Assembly (NCBI RefSeq): GCF_025486315.1
Contig: NZ_JAOOPY010000003.1
Coordinates: 310,001 to 374,000 of the forward strand
Source of the DNA: Variovorax sp. N23
GTDB lineage: Bacteria; Pseudomonadota; Gammaproteobacteria; Burkholderiales; Burkholderiaceae_C
Length of the DNA: 64,000 nt
Reading direction: 5' to 3'
Shown: positions 1 through 9,565 of the stretch, piece by piece
Layout: every line of letters begins with the position of its first letter
Position numbering within the stretch: the first letter of the stretch is position 1
Position numbers and translations under genes: made by a program
The notes under the pieces: generated by a model
The model's input: the letters and a program-made list of their open reading frames with translations, nothing else
Told to the model about the DNA's origin: nothing
Database searches by the model: none

Positions 1-123
1 ACGCCAGGCCTCGAAGGTGGCCGGCTCCTCCGCCTGCAGGTGCAGGTCGGAGAGCAGGTCGACCGTGTGCCACGCGGCCGGCGCCACGAGTTCGGCGAAG
101 GCCAGCTCGGTCACCGTGCTCAT
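1..123 (-). CDS. lpxH: UDP-2,3-diacylglucosamine diphosphatase (LpxH), N-terminal fragment
   Basis: Only the first 41 codons are inside the window; the rest lies beyond the left edge. The reverse strand starts MSTVTELAF and soon reads VDLLSDLHLQAEEPATFEAW. The DLHL signature is the first metal-binding motif of calcineurin-like phosphoesterases, and this context (SDLHL, then a PATFEAF-like stretch) is typical of LpxH, which hydrolyses UDP-2,3-diacylglucosamine to lipid X in lipid A synthesis. It starts 19 nt below the ppiB stop on the same strand, matching the common ppiB-lpxH order. The assignment rests on a short fragment. Confidence 0.75.
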   Translation of the reverse strand, partial: MSTVTELAFAELVAPAAWHTVDLLSDLHLQAEEPATFEAWR

Positions 124-142
124 GCCGCGTGACACCCGGGGC

Positions 143-655
143 TTACTCGACCGTGACGGTGGCCTTCTCGATCACCACGTCTTCCATCGGCACGTCGTCG
201 TGAAAGCCCTTGCGGCCGGTCTTGACGGCCTTGATCTTGTCGACCACCTCGGTACCGGCGATCACCTTGCCGAACACGGCATAGCCCCAGCCCTGGGCCG
301 AGGGCGCGGTGTGGTTCAGAAAGCCGTTGTCGGCGATGTTGATGAAGAACTGAGCGGTGGCCGAGTGCGGGGCGCTGGTGCGGGCCATCGCGACCGTGTA
401 CTTGTCGTTCTTCAGGCCGTTGTTGGCCTCGTTCTCGATCTCGGCGCCGGTGGGCTTTTGCGTCATGCCGGGCTCGAAACCGCCGCCTTGCACCATGAAG
501 CCTGGGATCACGCGGTGGAACACCGTGTTGTCGTAGTGGCCGCTCTTCACGTAGCGGATGAAGTTCTCGACCGACTTCGGCGCCTTGGCGCGGTCGAGTT
601 CGAGGGTGATGGTGCCCTGGTCCTTGATGACGAGTTCGACTTGGGGGTTGCTCAT
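143..655 (-). CDS. ppiB: Cytoplasmic peptidyl-prolyl cis-trans isomerase B (cyclophilin)
   Basis: A 170-residue single-domain cyclophilin with no signal peptide, so a cytosolic proline isomerase. Visible hallmarks are [18 protein letters not shown] (catalytic Arg and substrate-binding Phe/Met/Gln), then [17 protein letters not shown] and a [18 protein letters not shown] tail. Length and motifs fit PpiB fully. A ribosome-binding site (AGGAG) lies just before the ATG. It sits 14 nt downstream of a second, exported cyclophilin and upstream of lpxH, so the three genes are probably co-transcribed. Confidence 0.95.
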   Translation of the reverse strand: MSNPQVELVIKDQGTITLELDRAKAPKSVENFIRYVKSGHYDNTVFHRVIPGFMVQGGGFEPGMTQKPTGAEIENEANNGLKNDKYTVAMARTSAPHSATAQFFINIADNGFLNHTAPSAQGWGYAVFGKVIAGTEVVDKIKAVKTGRKGFHDDVPMEDVVIEKATVTVE

Positions 656-669
656 GGATGGCTCCTGGG

Positions 670-1254
670 TTACTTCGCCACGACAGTGGCGGACTGGATG
701 GTGATGGTGTCGAGCGGCACGTTCTGCATGCCGCCCTTGTTGCCGGTCTGGACGGCGCGGATCTTGTCGACCACGTCGGCGCCCGCGACCACCTTGCCGA
801 ACACGGTGTAACCGTAGCCGTCCGGGTTGGGGGCGTCGAGCATCGTGTTGTCCTTCACGTTGATGAAGAACTGGGAGGTTGCCGAATTCGGGTCGCCGGT
901 GCGCGCCATGGCGATGGTGTACCTGGCGTTCTTGAGGCCATTCGAGGCCTCCAGTGGCACCGGTGCGCGCGTCGGCTTCTGGCGCATGTCGGCCGTGAAG
1001 CCGCCGCCCTGGATCATGAAGCCGTCGATGACGCGGTGGAATACCGTGCCGTCGTAGTGCTTGTCCCGGACATACTGGAGGAAGTTCGCCACGGTCTTGG
1101 GCGCCTTCTCGGGCGCGAGCTCGACGACGATGTCGCCGGCCGAGGTGGCCAGCTTCACGCGCGGTGCCGCGCCTTGTGCCCAGGCGCTGGCGCCCAGGGT
1201 CAGCGTGGCGGCGAGGATCAGCGCCGTGCGGCGCGAAAGGGCGTGGATGCTCAA
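670..1254 (-). CDS. ppiA: Exported peptidyl-prolyl cis-trans isomerase A (cyclophilin)
   Basis: A 194-residue cyclophilin beginning [27 protein letters not shown], a clear Sec-type signal peptide with a likely cleavage after AWA, so the enzyme should be periplasmic. The mature part has [18 protein letters not shown] and [17 protein letters not shown], the conserved catalytic and binding stretches. It is the exported partner of the cytosolic ppiB immediately downstream; the pair probably arose by duplication. The symbol follows the E. coli convention for the periplasmic cyclophilin. Confidence 0.9.
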   Translation of the reverse strand: MSIHALSRRTALILAATLTLGASAWAQGAAPRVKLATSAGDIVVELAPEKAPKTVANFLQYVRDKHYDGTVFHRVIDGFMIQGGGFTADMRQKPTRAPVPLEASNGLKNARYTIAMARTGDPNSATSQFFINVKDNTMLDAPNPDGYGYTVFGKVVAGADVVDKIRAVQTGNKGGMQNVPLDTITIQSATVVAK

Positions 1255-1321
1255 GGGATGACTCGCTTTCTGCAGGAATGGACGTGCTCCGGCGGCGCTG
1301 CGCGCCCCGCAGACAGGCGAC

Positions 1322-1930
1322 TTACTTGGCGTGCGTCTGCTTGCGCGCTTCGGTCGGCGCAGCCGGCAGCGCCGAGATGGCGGCCGCCGTGCCGGTGAAG
1401 ATCTGGCGGATCAGCGCGAGCTTGGGCGCCGCGCTGGCGTTGGTGGATGCGAGTTGCTGCGCCTTGGCATACGACTGGGCCGCGAGCCGCGCATACACGT
1501 CGCCGAGGTTCTCGTGCGCCGTGGCGTAGTTCGGGTTCAGGCGGATCGCGTTCTCCAGGGCGTCGCGCGCCTGGTCGAACTTGCTCTGCTGCGCGTAGAG
1601 CGCGGCCAGGTTGTTGTAGGGCTCGGGCAGCTCGGGGAAGTCCTGGGTGAGCTGCACGAAGGCCGTGGTCGCGTCGGCCGTCTTGCCCTGCTCGGTGAGG
1701 ATCACGCCGCGCAGGAAGCGCATCTGCGGGTCGCGTGGCTTGCCGGCGATGTAGGCGTCGGCCTTGGTCAGCGCCTCGGCGGCCTTGCCCTGGCGCAGCA
1801 GCTGGTTGACGTCGGCGTAGTCGTCGGCATGCGCGAGCGTGCCGGCCACCGCGAACAGCAGGGCGCCGAACAGGCGCAGGGCTGGACGGAAGGACAAGGG
1901 GGTCAGGAGGAGGGTGACGGCTTGCTTCAT
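1322..1930 (-). CDS. Exported tetratricopeptide-repeat protein
   Basis: 202 residues starting [14 protein letters not shown]; an open frame continues upstream but lacks a sensible start. The N-terminus holds a signal peptide ending near AVAGTLAHA. The mature part is built of TPR units (for example [50 protein letters not shown]), so it is a periplasmic or envelope-associated adaptor rather than an enzyme. It is first in a minus-strand run with ppiA, ppiB and lpxH. The partner protein cannot be told from sequence. Confidence 0.85.
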   Translation of the reverse strand: MKQAVTLLLTPLSFRPALRLFGALLFAVAGTLAHADDYADVNQLLRQGKAAEALTKADAYIAGKPRDPQMRFLRGVILTEQGKTADATTAFVQLTQDFPELPEPYNNLAALYAQQSKFDQARDALENAIRLNPNYATAHENLGDVYARLAAQSYAKAQQLASTNASAAPKLALIRQIFTGTAAAISALPAAPTEARKQTHAK

Positions 1931-2007
1931 GAGGCTCGGGAAGAGGGTCCGGCGCGGGCTTCGAGAATCACCCTGGTATCGGCCGATGGTGCCCCGCGGG
2001 GGCCGTT

Positions 2008-2013
2008 TATACT
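2008..2013 (+). promoter_or_regulatory. Candidate -10 element for cysS
   Basis: TATACT lies about 120 nt before the cysS start in the region between the divergent TPR gene and cysS. No convincing -35 hexamer is seen at 16-18 nt spacing, so this is only a candidate. Confidence 0.3.
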
Positions 2014-2131
2014 GGGCGCGATTGTAGCCGAGGGGCCAAGCCGAACCCCTCGTGCAACAGCCCCCACACCCCTGACAAAACCATTGTTCGCCTGCGTCGC
2101 CCGAGCCGCAGGCCGACGCTTTCCGATTTCC

Positions 2132-3508
2132 ATGAGTCTGCGCATCTACAACACGCTGTCGCGTGAACTGGAGGAGTTTTCTCCACTGCAACCCGGCCAG
2201 GTGCGCATGTACGTCTGCGGCATGACCGTGTACGACCTCTGCCACATCGGCCATGCGCGGATGATGATGGCCTTCGACGTGGTGCAGCGCTGGCTGCGTG
2301 CCACCGGCCTGCACGTCACCTATGTGCGCAACATCACCGACATCGACGACAAGATCATCGAGCGCGCGGTCAAACGCGGCATCACGATCCGCGCGCTGAC
2401 CGACGAGATGATCGCGCTGATGCACGAGGACGTCGCCGCGCTCGGCATCGAGCCGCCCGACATCGAGCCGCGCGCCACCGAGTACGTGCCGCAGATGCTC
2501 GGCATCATCGAGACACTCGAGCAGAAGGGCCTGGCCTATCGCTCGCCGATGGGCGACGTGAACTACGCGGTGCGCAAGTTCCCCGGCTACGGCAAGCTGT
2601 CGGGCAAGTCGCTCGACGAGTTGCATGCCGGCGAGCGCGTCGCGGTGCTCGACGGCAAGGACGACCCGCTCGACTTCGTGCTCTGGAAGGCGTCCAAGCC
2701 GACCGAACCCGCCGAGGTGAAGTGGGCCAGCCCCTTCGGCTCGGGCCGGCCGGGCTGGCACATCGAATGCTCGGCCATGAGCTGCGCGACGCTGGGCGAG
2801 ACCTTCGACATCCACGGCGGCGGCGCCGACCTGCAGTTTCCGCACCACGAGAACGAGATCGCGCAAAGCGAGGGCGCGCACGGCAAGCCGCTGGCCAACG
2901 TATGGATGCACAACGGCTTCGTGCGCGTGGACAACGAGAAGATGTCCAAGAGCCTGGGCAACTTCTTCACCATCCGCGAGGTGCTGCAGAAGTACGACCG
3001 CGAGACGCTGCGCTTCTTTCTCGTGCGCACGCACTACCGCAGCCCGCTCAACTACAGCGATGCGCATCTGGACGATGCGCGCAACGCACTCAAGCGCCTC
3101 TACACGGCCTTGCATTCGGTGGCGCCGGCCCCGGTCGCCATCGATTGGTCGCAGCCCCAGGCCGCGCGCTTCAAGGCCGCCATGGACGAGGACTTCGGCA
3201 CGCCCGAGGCGATCGCCGTGCTGTTCGATCTGGCGGGCGAGGTGAACCGCACGGCGTCGGCCGAAACGGCCGGCTTGCTGAAGGCGCTGGCCGGTACGCT
3301 GGGCCTGCTGCAGGGCGACCCGCAGCAGTTCCTTCAGTCGGGCAGTGCGCTCGACGACGTGGCCATCCAGGTGCTGATCGCGCAGCGCGCGGCGGCCAAG
3401 GCCGCGAAGAATTTCGGCGAAGCCGACCGCATCCGGAACGACCTGCTCGCGCAAGGCATCGTGCTCAAGGACTCCGCCACGGGCACGACCTGGGCTGCGG
3501 CGCAGTGA
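2132..3508 (+). CDS. cysS: Cysteinyl-tRNA synthetase
   Basis: 458 residues, the usual length for CysRS. It charges tRNA-Cys in the cytosol. Near the N-terminus is [19 protein letters not shown], holding the zinc-ligand Cys and the class I HIGH motif; further on are [10 protein letters not shown] and [10 protein letters not shown] (more zinc ligands) and the [10 protein letters not shown] signature. The start was set at MSLRIYNTL because the longer open frame upstream reads through non-coding sequence. It is followed 14 nt later by a DNA glycosylase gene. Confidence 0.97.
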   Translation: MSLRIYNTLSRELEEFSPLQPGQVRMYVCGMTVYDLCHIGHARMMMAFDVVQRWLRATGLHVTYVRNITDIDDKIIERAVKRGITIRALTDEMIALMHEDVAALGIEPPDIEPRATEYVPQMLGIIETLEQKGLAYRSPMGDVNYAVRKFPGYGKLSGKSLDELHAGERVAVLDGKDDPLDFVLWKASKPTEPAEVKWASPFGSGRPGWHIECSAMSCATLGETFDIHGGGADLQFPHHENEIAQSEGAHGKPLANVWMHNGFVRVDNEKMSKSLGNFFTIREVLQKYDRETLRFFLVRTHYRSPLNYSDAHLDDARNALKRLYTALHSVAPAPVAIDWSQPQAARFKAAMDEDFGTPEAIAVLFDLAGEVNRTASAETAGLLKALAGTLGLLQGDPQQFLQSGSALDDVAIQVLIAQRAAAKAAKNFGEADRIRNDLLAQGIVLKDSATGTTWAAAQ

Positions 3509-3522
3509 AGGACCGGACCCCG

Positions 3523-4173
3523 ATGTCGCCCGCCGTTTCCCTGCCCGTCAAGATCATCACGCCCGACTACTGGGTGGAAGCCTGCAAGCACCTGTCCAAG
3601 AAGGACCGCGTGATGAAGCGGCTCATCCCGCAGTTCGGCGACGCCTGCCTGGAGTCGCGCGGCGACGCCTTCACCACGCTGGCGCGCAGCATCGTCGGTC
3701 AGCAGATCTCGGTGAAGGCGGCGCAGTCCGTCTGGGACCGCTTCGAGGCGCTGCCGCGCAAGATGACGCCGCGCAACGTGCTCAAGCTCAAGGTCGACGA
3801 CATGCGCGCGGCCGGGTTGTCGGCGCGCAAGGTCGAGTACCTGGTCGACCTCGCCATCCATTTCGATTCCGGCGCCGTGCACATCGACGCCTGGAAGGAC
3901 ATGACCGACGAGATGATCATCGACGAGCTGGTGGCGATCCGCGGGATCGGCCGCTGGACGGCGGAGATGTTCCTCATCTTCCACCTCATGCGCCCCAATG
4001 TGCTGCCGCTGGACGACATCGGCCTGATCAACGGCGTGAGCCAGAACTACTTTTCGGGCGAGCCGGTCAGCCGCAGCGACCTGCGCGAGGTGGGGGTGGG
4101 CTGGGCGCCCTATTGCAGCGTGGCGACTTGGTATATTTGGCGGTCGCTCGACCCGGTGCCGGTCGCGTACTAA
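3523..4173 (+). CDS. DNA-3-methyladenine glycosylase II family protein (AlkA-like)
   Basis: 216 residues of the HhH-GPD base-excision repair superfamily. The helix-hairpin-helix reads LVAIRGIGRWTAEMFLIF and is followed by the catalytic-Asp region VLPLDDIGL; an earlier LARSIVGQQISVKAAQ matches the conserved glycosylase helix. It should remove alkylated purines from DNA. It is shorter than E. coli AlkA, lacking the N-terminal domain, as in many bacterial homologues. A GTG at 3505, overlapping the cysS stop, is an alternative start. Confidence 0.88.
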   Translation: MSPAVSLPVKIITPDYWVEACKHLSKKDRVMKRLIPQFGDACLESRGDAFTTLARSIVGQQISVKAAQSVWDRFEALPRKMTPRNVLKLKVDDMRAAGLSARKVEYLVDLAIHFDSGAVHIDAWKDMTDEMIIDELVAIRGIGRWTAEMFLIFHLMRPNVLPLDDIGLINGVSQNYFSGEPVSRSDLREVGVGWAPYCSVATWYIWRSLDPVPVAY

Positions 4174-4188
4174 AAACTGGAGAAGACG

Positions 4189-5169
4189 TTGGCGAAACGA
4201 ACTTTCCTCGACTTCGAGCAGCCTATCGCTGAACTCGAAGGCAAGATCGAAGAACTGCGCTATGTGCAGACGGAATCAGCGGTCGACATCTCCGAAGAGA
4301 TCGATCAGCTCAGCAAGAAGAGCCAGCAGCTCACCAAGGACATCTACAGCGACCTGACGCCCTGGAAGATCACCAAGATCGCCCGGCATCCGGAACGCCC
4401 GTACACGCTCGACTACGTCCACGAGATCTTCACCGACTTCGTCGAGCTGCATGGCGACCGCCATTTCTCGGACGACCTGTCGATCATCGGCGGGCTGGCG
4501 CGCTTCAACGGCGTGCCCTGCATGGTCATCGGCCATCAGAAGGGCCGCGACACGAAGGAGCGCACCACGCGCAACTTCGGCATGAGCAAGCCCGAGGGCT
4601 ACCGCAAGGCGCTGCGCCTGATGAAGACGGCCGAGAAGTTCAAACTGCCGGTCTTCACCTTCGTCGATACGCCCGGCGCGTACCCCGGCATCGACGCCGA
4701 GGAGCGCGGTCAGTCGGAAGCCATCGGCCGCAACATCTTCGAGATGGCGCAACTCGAGGTGCCGATCATCGTCACCATCATCGGCGAGGGTGGCTCCGGC
4801 GGTGCGCTGGCCATCTCGGTGGGCGACCAGCTGGTGATGCTGCAGTACTCGATCTATTCGGTGATCAGCCCCGAAGGCTGCGCCTCGATCCTCTGGAAGA
4901 CCAGCGAGAAGGCGCAGGAAGCGGCCGACGCGCTGGGCATCACCGCGCATCGGCTGAAGGCACTGGGCCTGGTCGACAAGATCGTCAACGAGCCGGTCGG
5001 CGGTGCGCACCGCGACCACAAGCAGATGGCGGCTTTCCTCAAGCGCGCCTTGAACGATGCCTTCCGCCAGGTCAGCGACCTGAAGGTGAAGGAGCTGCTC
5101 GAGCGCCGCTACGAGCGTCTGCAGAGCTACGGCCGCTTCTCGGACACCAAGGCTGACAGCAGCCGCTGA
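4189..5169 (+). CDS. accA: Acetyl-CoA carboxylase carboxyltransferase subunit alpha
   Basis: 326 residues matching AccA along its length: [19 protein letters not shown] at the N-terminus, then [34 protein letters not shown] and [15 protein letters not shown]. With AccD it transfers carboxyl from biotin to acetyl-CoA, the first step of fatty acid synthesis. The start is a TTG preceded by a GGAG ribosome-binding site; no in-frame ATG would keep the conserved N-terminus. It starts 15 nt after the glycosylase gene. Confidence 0.96.
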   Translation: MAKRTFLDFEQPIAELEGKIEELRYVQTESAVDISEEIDQLSKKSQQLTKDIYSDLTPWKITKIARHPERPYTLDYVHEIFTDFVELHGDRHFSDDLSIIGGLARFNGVPCMVIGHQKGRDTKERTTRNFGMSKPEGYRKALRLMKTAEKFKLPVFTFVDTPGAYPGIDAEERGQSEAIGRNIFEMAQLEVPIIVTIIGEGGSGGALAISVGDQLVMLQYSIYSVISPEGCASILWKTSEKAQEAADALGITAHRLKALGLVDKIVNEPVGGAHRDHKQMAAFLKRALNDAFRQVSDLKVKELLERRYERLQSYGRFSDTKADSSR

Positions 5170-5204
5170 CGTGTCTGCGAGCCGGTTTCGGCTCGCCCAT
5201 CACC

Positions 5205-6155
5205 ATGGACAACCCCGCCGCCCACGCGCTCGCCTCGTGGGCGGTATCGCTTCCGCTGGGCATCGCCTACAGCGGCGGTGCCGATTCGACGGCCCTGCTG
5301 CACGCGGCGGCGGCACGCTGGCCGGGGCAGGTGCAGGCGCTGCATGTACACCACGGGCTGCAATCGGCGGCGGATGATTTCGAGCGCCACTGCGCATCCA
5401 CCTGCGACGCGCTGAGCGTGCCGTTGCACATCGGCCGGGTCGACGCCCGCCATGACAGTGGCGACAGCCCCGAGGATGCCGCGCGGCGGGCGCGCTACGC
5501 CACGCTGGCGGTGCTCGCGTCGGGGCAGGGGGTGCAGGACGTGATGCTGGCGCAGCATGCGGACGACCAGGTCGAGACGATGCTGATCGCGCTCGGCCGT
5601 GGCGCAGGGCTCGACGGCCTGGCGGGCATGCCGCGCGAGATGACGCGCCACGGTATTCGTTTCCACCGACCGTTGCTGGACCTGCGGGCGACCGATCTGC
5701 GCACCTGGCTCGCGGCCGAGGCCATCCCGTTCATCGAAGACCCGAGCAACACCGACGAGCGCTACACGCGCAACCGCATCCGCCGGCGGGTGCTGCCGGC
5801 ACTGGCCGAGGCCTTGCCGAAGTTCCGCGACACCTTCGCGCGCAGCGCGCGCAACGCGGCGCGTGCGTCGGCCTTGCTGACCGAGTTGGCAGAGATCGAT
5901 CTGAAAACCGCCGGCATGCCGCCAGCCATCGACGCCCTGCAGGCGCTGTCGCGCGAGCGTCGCGCCAACGCATTGCGGCACTGGCTGCGCAGCGCGCACC
6001 GTGCGGTGCCGAGCGAGGCGCAGCTGCAGCAATTGCTCGACCAGGTCGAGGCCTGCCGCACCCGCGGCCACGGCATTCGGTTGAAGGTGGCCGACGGCTT
6101 CGTCGAGCGGGATGGCGCGCGGCTGCGTTGGTACAATGTCGCGCCTTCGCCGTAG
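5205..6155 (+). CDS. tilS: tRNA(Ile)-lysidine synthase
   Basis: 316 residues. The PP-loop ATP pyrophosphatase motif SGGADS (residues 23-28) sits at the N-terminus, followed by HVHHGLQ, HADDQVETMLIALGRGAG and a basic stretch NTDERYTRNRIRRRVLP, all characteristic of TilS. It converts C34 of tRNA-Ile(CAU) to lysidine so that AUA codons are read correctly. It is somewhat shorter than E. coli TilS but keeps the substrate-binding region. It lies between accA and lysC, 35 nt after accA. Confidence 0.94.
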   Translation: MDNPAAHALASWAVSLPLGIAYSGGADSTALLHAAAARWPGQVQALHVHHGLQSAADDFERHCASTCDALSVPLHIGRVDARHDSGDSPEDAARRARYATLAVLASGQGVQDVMLAQHADDQVETMLIALGRGAGLDGLAGMPREMTRHGIRFHRPLLDLRATDLRTWLAAEAIPFIEDPSNTDERYTRNRIRRRVLPALAEALPKFRDTFARSARNAARASALLTELAEIDLKTAGMPPAIDALQALSRERRANALRHWLRSAHRAVPSEAQLQQLLDQVEACRTRGHGIRLKVADGFVERDGARLRWYNVAPSP

Positions 6156-6251
6156 CTCGCAGCCTTCGCGCTGAACCGGCCATCGACGAAGCGGTCCGCA
6201 GGGCCGTCGCCGACATCGCGGCGTCCGTTTTTCCTCTCCTTGATTTCACCC

Positions 6252-7520
6252 ATGGCATTGATCGTTCACAAATACGGCGGTACGTCGATGGGCTCGACCG
6301 AGCGCATCAAGAACGTCGCCAAGCGCGTCGCCAAATGGGCACGCGCCGGCCACCAGATGGTGGTGGTCCCGAGTGCCATGAGCGGCGAGACCAACCGGTT
6401 GCTGGGCCTCGCGAAGGAACTCGCGTCCAGCAAGACCGATGCGAGCCACGACCGCGAACTCGACATGCTCGCGTCGACCGGCGAACAGGCCTCGTCGGCG
6501 CTGCTGGCCATCGCGCTGCAGGCCGAAGGCGTGCCCTCGGTGAGCTACGCGGGCTGGCAGGTGTCGGTGCACACCGACAGCGCCTTCACCAAGGCCCGCA
6601 TCGAGAGCATCGACGACGCCCGCGTGCGCGCCGACCTGGCGGCCGGCAAGGTGGTCGTCATCACCGGCTTCCAGGGTGTGGACGACGCGGGCAACATCAC
6701 GACGCTGGGCCGTGGCGGCAGCGACACCTCGGCCGTGGCCATCGCCGCGGCGATGAAGGCCGCCGAATGCCTGATCTACACCGACGTGGACGGCGTCTAC
6801 ACGACCGACCCGCGCGTCGAACCCGACGCACGCCGGTTGCAGACCGTCAGCTTCGAGGAAATGCTCGAGATGGCGAGCCTCGGTTCCAAGGTGCTGCAGA
6901 TCCGTTCGGTGGAATTCGCCGGCAAGTACAAGGTCCCGCTGCGCGTGCTGTCGAGCTTCACGCCCTGGGACATCGACATCAATGAAGAAGCCAAGTCCGG
7001 CACGCTGATCACTTTCGAGGAAGACGAAAACATGGAACAAGCCGTCGTATCCGGCATCGCGTTCAACCGCGACGAGGCGAAGATTTCGGTGCTGGGCGTG
7101 CCCGACCGGCCGGGCATCGCGTACCACATCCTCGGCGCCGTCGCCGACGCGAACATCGAAGTCGACGTGATCATCCAGAATCTGAGCAAGGACGGGAAGA
7201 CCGACTTCAGCTTCACGGTCAACCGCAACGACTACGCCAAGGCCACCGACCTGCTCAAGGCCAAGGTGATGCCGACGCTCGGCGCCGCCGAGATCGTCGG
7301 CGACACCAAGATCTGCAAGGTCAGCATCGTGGGCATCGGCATGCGCAGCCACGTCGGCGTCGCGAGCAAGATGTTCCGCGTGCTGAGCGAAGAGGGCATC
7401 AACATCCAGATGATTTCCACCAGCGAAATCAAGACCTCCGTCGTGATCGACGAGAAGTACATGGAGCTGGCGGTGCGTTCATTGCACAAAGCCTTCGATC
7501 TCGACCAGCCGACTGCCTGA
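6252..7520 (+). CDS. lysC: Aspartate kinase
   Basis: 422 residues. The kinase domain starts ALIVHKYGGTSMGS (KYGGTSMG at 7-14) and includes TLGRGGSDTSAVAIAAA and YTDVDGVYTTDPR; the C-terminal half carries two ACT-type regulatory regions (VSGIAFNRDEAKISVLGVPDRPG and KVSIVGIGMRSHVGVASKMFRVL). It phosphorylates aspartate, opening the lysine/threonine/methionine pathway, and the ACT layout implies amino-acid feedback control. The start was set at MALIV rather than the upstream in-frame ATT/ATG because conserved sequence begins there. Confidence 0.96.
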   Translation: MALIVHKYGGTSMGSTERIKNVAKRVAKWARAGHQMVVVPSAMSGETNRLLGLAKELASSKTDASHDRELDMLASTGEQASSALLAIALQAEGVPSVSYAGWQVSVHTDSAFTKARIESIDDARVRADLAAGKVVVITGFQGVDDAGNITTLGRGGSDTSAVAIAAAMKAAECLIYTDVDGVYTTDPRVEPDARRLQTVSFEEMLEMASLGSKVLQIRSVEFAGKYKVPLRVLSSFTPWDIDINEEAKSGTLITFEEDENMEQAVVSGIAFNRDEAKISVLGVPDRPGIAYHILGAVADANIEVDVIIQNLSKDGKTDFSFTVNRNDYAKATDLLKAKVMPTLGAAEIVGDTKICKVSIVGIGMRSHVGVASKMFRVLSEEGINIQMISTSEIKTSVVIDEKYMELAVRSLHKAFDLDQPTA

Positions 7521-7555
7521 AAACGGCCCGAACACTGGCATAATCACGCCTCCAA

Positions 7556-7648
7556 GGAACTGTGACCGAGTGGCCGAAGGTGCTCCCCTGCTAAGGGAGT
7601 ATGGGGTGTAGAGCCTCATCGAGGGTTCGAATCCCTCCGGTTCCGCCA
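7556..7648 (+). tRNA. tRNA-Ser (anticodon GCT)
   Basis: The acceptor arms GGAACTG and CGGTTCC pair over seven positions with one G-T wobble, followed by a G discriminator and an encoded CCA. The anticodon stem CTCCC/GGGAG frames the loop CTGCTAA with anticodon GCT, which reads AGC/AGU serine codons. The long variable arm and 93-nt length are normal for class II tRNA-Ser. The T loop reads GGTTCGAATC. A CATAAT at 7539-7544 may be its -10 element. Confidence 0.97.
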
Positions 7649-7656
7649 AGTTGATG

Positions 7657-7692
7657 AAGCCCTGTTGATCTTCGGATTGACGGGGCTTTTTT
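7657..7692 (+). terminator. Intrinsic terminator of tRNA-Ser
   Basis: A 14-bp stem (7657-7670 with 7675-7688, including three G-T wobbles) is closed by a C(TTCG)G tetraloop and followed by a run of six T. It starts 8 nt after the tRNA CCA end, so it probably ends the tRNA transcript. Confidence 0.88.
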
Positions 7693-7772
7693 CATTGGCC
7701 AATGCTTCCCCCTCGGCGGGGAATGCGTCTATCTGTAGGCGGACGCGTTTCGTCGCGCAGCGACGCACGGAA

Positions 7773-8021
7773 CTACCCGGCCACGGGATGCGCGCAGGGC
7801 TCGATCTTCATGACCCACTTCGCGCTTCCGTCCGCCATCGGCTGGTAATGCCGCTGGATGACCCGGTAGGCCAGGGCATTGGTGGGGCCGGGGTAGCTGA
7901 AGGTGTCGCCGACGTTGAACGGGCAGAGGGGGACATTCTTCAGTCCGCTCGTGAGGCCATTGGCCGCCCGGATGGCGTCCATGTGTTCGGGCTCGGCCCA
8001 GAAAGCCATTTCGATCGCCAT
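7773..8021 (-). CDS. Small hypothetical protein
   Basis: 82 residues starting MAIEMAFWAEPEHMDAI, with a GAGG ribosome-binding site a few bases before the ATG. There is no signal peptide, membrane segment or motif I recognise. The sequence is hydrophilic with a normal amino-acid mix and a Pro/Gly-rich middle (FNVGDTFSYPGPTNALAY), suggesting a real small folded protein rather than a chance frame. It faces the tRNA terminator and is flanked downstream by nothing else on its strand. Function unknown. Confidence 0.6.
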   Translation of the reverse strand: MAIEMAFWAEPEHMDAIRAANGLTSGLKNVPLCPFNVGDTFSYPGPTNALAYRVIQRHYQPMADGSAKWVMKIEPCAHPVAG

Positions 8022-8103
8022 TGCAGATCCTCGTTGTTTGAAGCCGGGATTGTCGGCCAGGGCCGGCGCGATGCCTGTGGACCGGCGCGTCCATCGGCGC
8101 GCG

Positions 8104-9549
8104 TCAGCGAGCAGGCGGCTTCGGCGGCAGATCGATGGCCAGGTAGGCCATCCGGCGGTCGCGCATCAGCAGCAGCGCGACGCTGCCGCCGCCAGGTGGC
8201 AATGCGGCGAGCAGGCGTTTGAAGTCGGCCACGTGGGCCACGCGCCTGTCATTGACGGCGATGAGCACGTCGCCGGGGCGCACCCCTTCGCCGCGTGCGA
8301 GCCCGCCAGCGTCGCGCACCCACAGGCCGTTGTCGATGCGAAACAGCAGGCGCTGTGCGGGGGTGAGTTCGAGCAGCGTCAGGCCGAGGTCGTCGGTCCA
8401 TGCGAGATCGCTGGGTGGGGCGTCGTGTGGCGTGCCGCCCGGTTGGAGGGCCAGCGTGGCACGCACGGTCACGGCGGCGCCGCGTCGCCAGACCGTCAGG
8501 CTGCACCGCGTACCGGCCGGCCGTGCGGCCATGGCGTCGAGCAGGGCGATGGGGCGCGCCACGGGCACGCCGTCGATCGCGGTCACGATGTCCCCGACCA
8601 CCAGGCCGGCGGCGTGGGCCGGACCGTCGTCCTGCACCTGCACCACCAGCGCCCCCGAGGTGCCGTGTGCGCCGAACGACTGTGCGAGGGCCGGCGTCAC
8701 CTCCTGGAACTCGGCGCCCAGATGGACGCGCCGGACGGTGCCGTTCGCGCGCAACTCATGGGCGATCTTCAGCGCCAGATTGATGGGGACCGCGAAGGAG
8801 ATGCCCATGAAGCCGCCGTTGCCGCTGTAGATCAGCGCATTGATCGCCACCACCTCGCCCCGGCTGTTGAAGAGGGGGCCGCCGGAGCTGCCCGGGTTGA
8901 TGGCGACGTCGGTCTGGATGAACGGAATTTCGCCTGCGCCGTTGAGGAATCGGCCGGTGGCGCTGACCACACCGGCAGTGAAGCTGCCATGGAAGCCGAA
9001 GGGTGCGCCGATCGCGGCCACCCAGTCGCCCGTGGCCACTTGGGAGGAATCGCCCATGACGGCGGTGGGCAGGCCGGTGGCCGCGATCTTGAGCACGCCC
9101 ACGTCGCTGCGCGCGTCGATGCCGACCACGCGTGCACGGAAGCGGCGGCCGTCGTCGAGCCGCACCTGGATGTCGTCGACGCTGCGGATCACATGCGCGC
9201 TGGTGAGGATGTAGCCATCGCTCGACAGGATCAGGCCCGAGGCGAGATCGCGAAGCTGGCTGGGCTGCGCGCTCGCCGGGAGCGGCCAGGCCAGGCGATC
9301 GGCGAAGTCGTTCTCCGGCATGAATTCGGGTTCGGCGTCGTCGAGGCTGGCGTCGCGCCCGATGCGAAGCGTCGCGATGTCCACCACGGCGGCGCTGCGC
9401 CGCGTTACCAGCGACGCGAAGCTCGATTCGATCCCCGATTCCGGTATGCGGCCCGCGGACAGCGCGGCAGGCGGGGCCGACAGGGCCGTGCATCCGCCCA
9501 GCAGGAGCAGCCCGCCAGCGAACGCCGCCACACGCCAGGGAGCCCACAT
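8104..9549 (-). CDS. HtrA/DegP-like serine protease, lipoprotein-anchored
   Basis: 481 residues from MWAPWRVAAF. A lipoprotein signal ends at LLLLGGC (Cys20). The trypsin-like domain has the full triad: His119 in TSAHVIR, Asp149 in RSDVGVLKI and Ser222 in NPGSSGGPLF. Two PDZ-like regions follow (GALVVQVQDDGPAHAAGLVVGDIVTAIDG; ARGEGVRPGDVLIAVND). It should be an envelope quality-control protease tethered to a membrane, unlike soluble DegP. The start was chosen for the signal peptide and an AGGAAG site; it begins 16 nt after the universal stress protein stop, suggesting co-transcription. Confidence 0.88.
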   Translation of the reverse strand: MWAPWRVAAFAGGLLLLGGCTALSAPPAALSAGRIPESGIESSFASLVTRRSAAVVDIATLRIGRDASLDDAEPEFMPENDFADRLAWPLPASAQPSQLRDLASGLILSSDGYILTSAHVIRSVDDIQVRLDDGRRFRARVVGIDARSDVGVLKIAATGLPTAVMGDSSQVATGDWVAAIGAPFGFHGSFTAGVVSATGRFLNGAGEIPFIQTDVAINPGSSGGPLFNSRGEVVAINALIYSGNGGFMGISFAVPINLALKIAHELRANGTVRRVHLGAEFQEVTPALAQSFGAHGTSGALVVQVQDDGPAHAAGLVVGDIVTAIDGVPVARPIALLDAMAARPAGTRCSLTVWRRGAAVTVRATLALQPGGTPHDAPPSDLAWTDDLGLTLLELTPAQRLLFRIDNGLWVRDAGGLARGEGVRPGDVLIAVNDRRVAHVADFKRLLAALPPGGGSVALLLMRDRRMAYLAIDLPPKPPAR

Positions 9550-9565
9550 GCCGCCGGCGGCTTCC

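Noticed and set aside
143..1254. The two cyclophilin genes as a frameshifted or split single gene
   Set aside because: Both are complete with all catalytic motifs, and only the second has a signal peptide, so they are distinct cytosolic and exported paralogues.
7556..7692. tRNA-Ser as integration site of a genomic island
   Set aside because: No integrase, direct repeat of the tRNA 3' end or phage-like genes were seen downstream; the terminator directly after the tRNA is intact.
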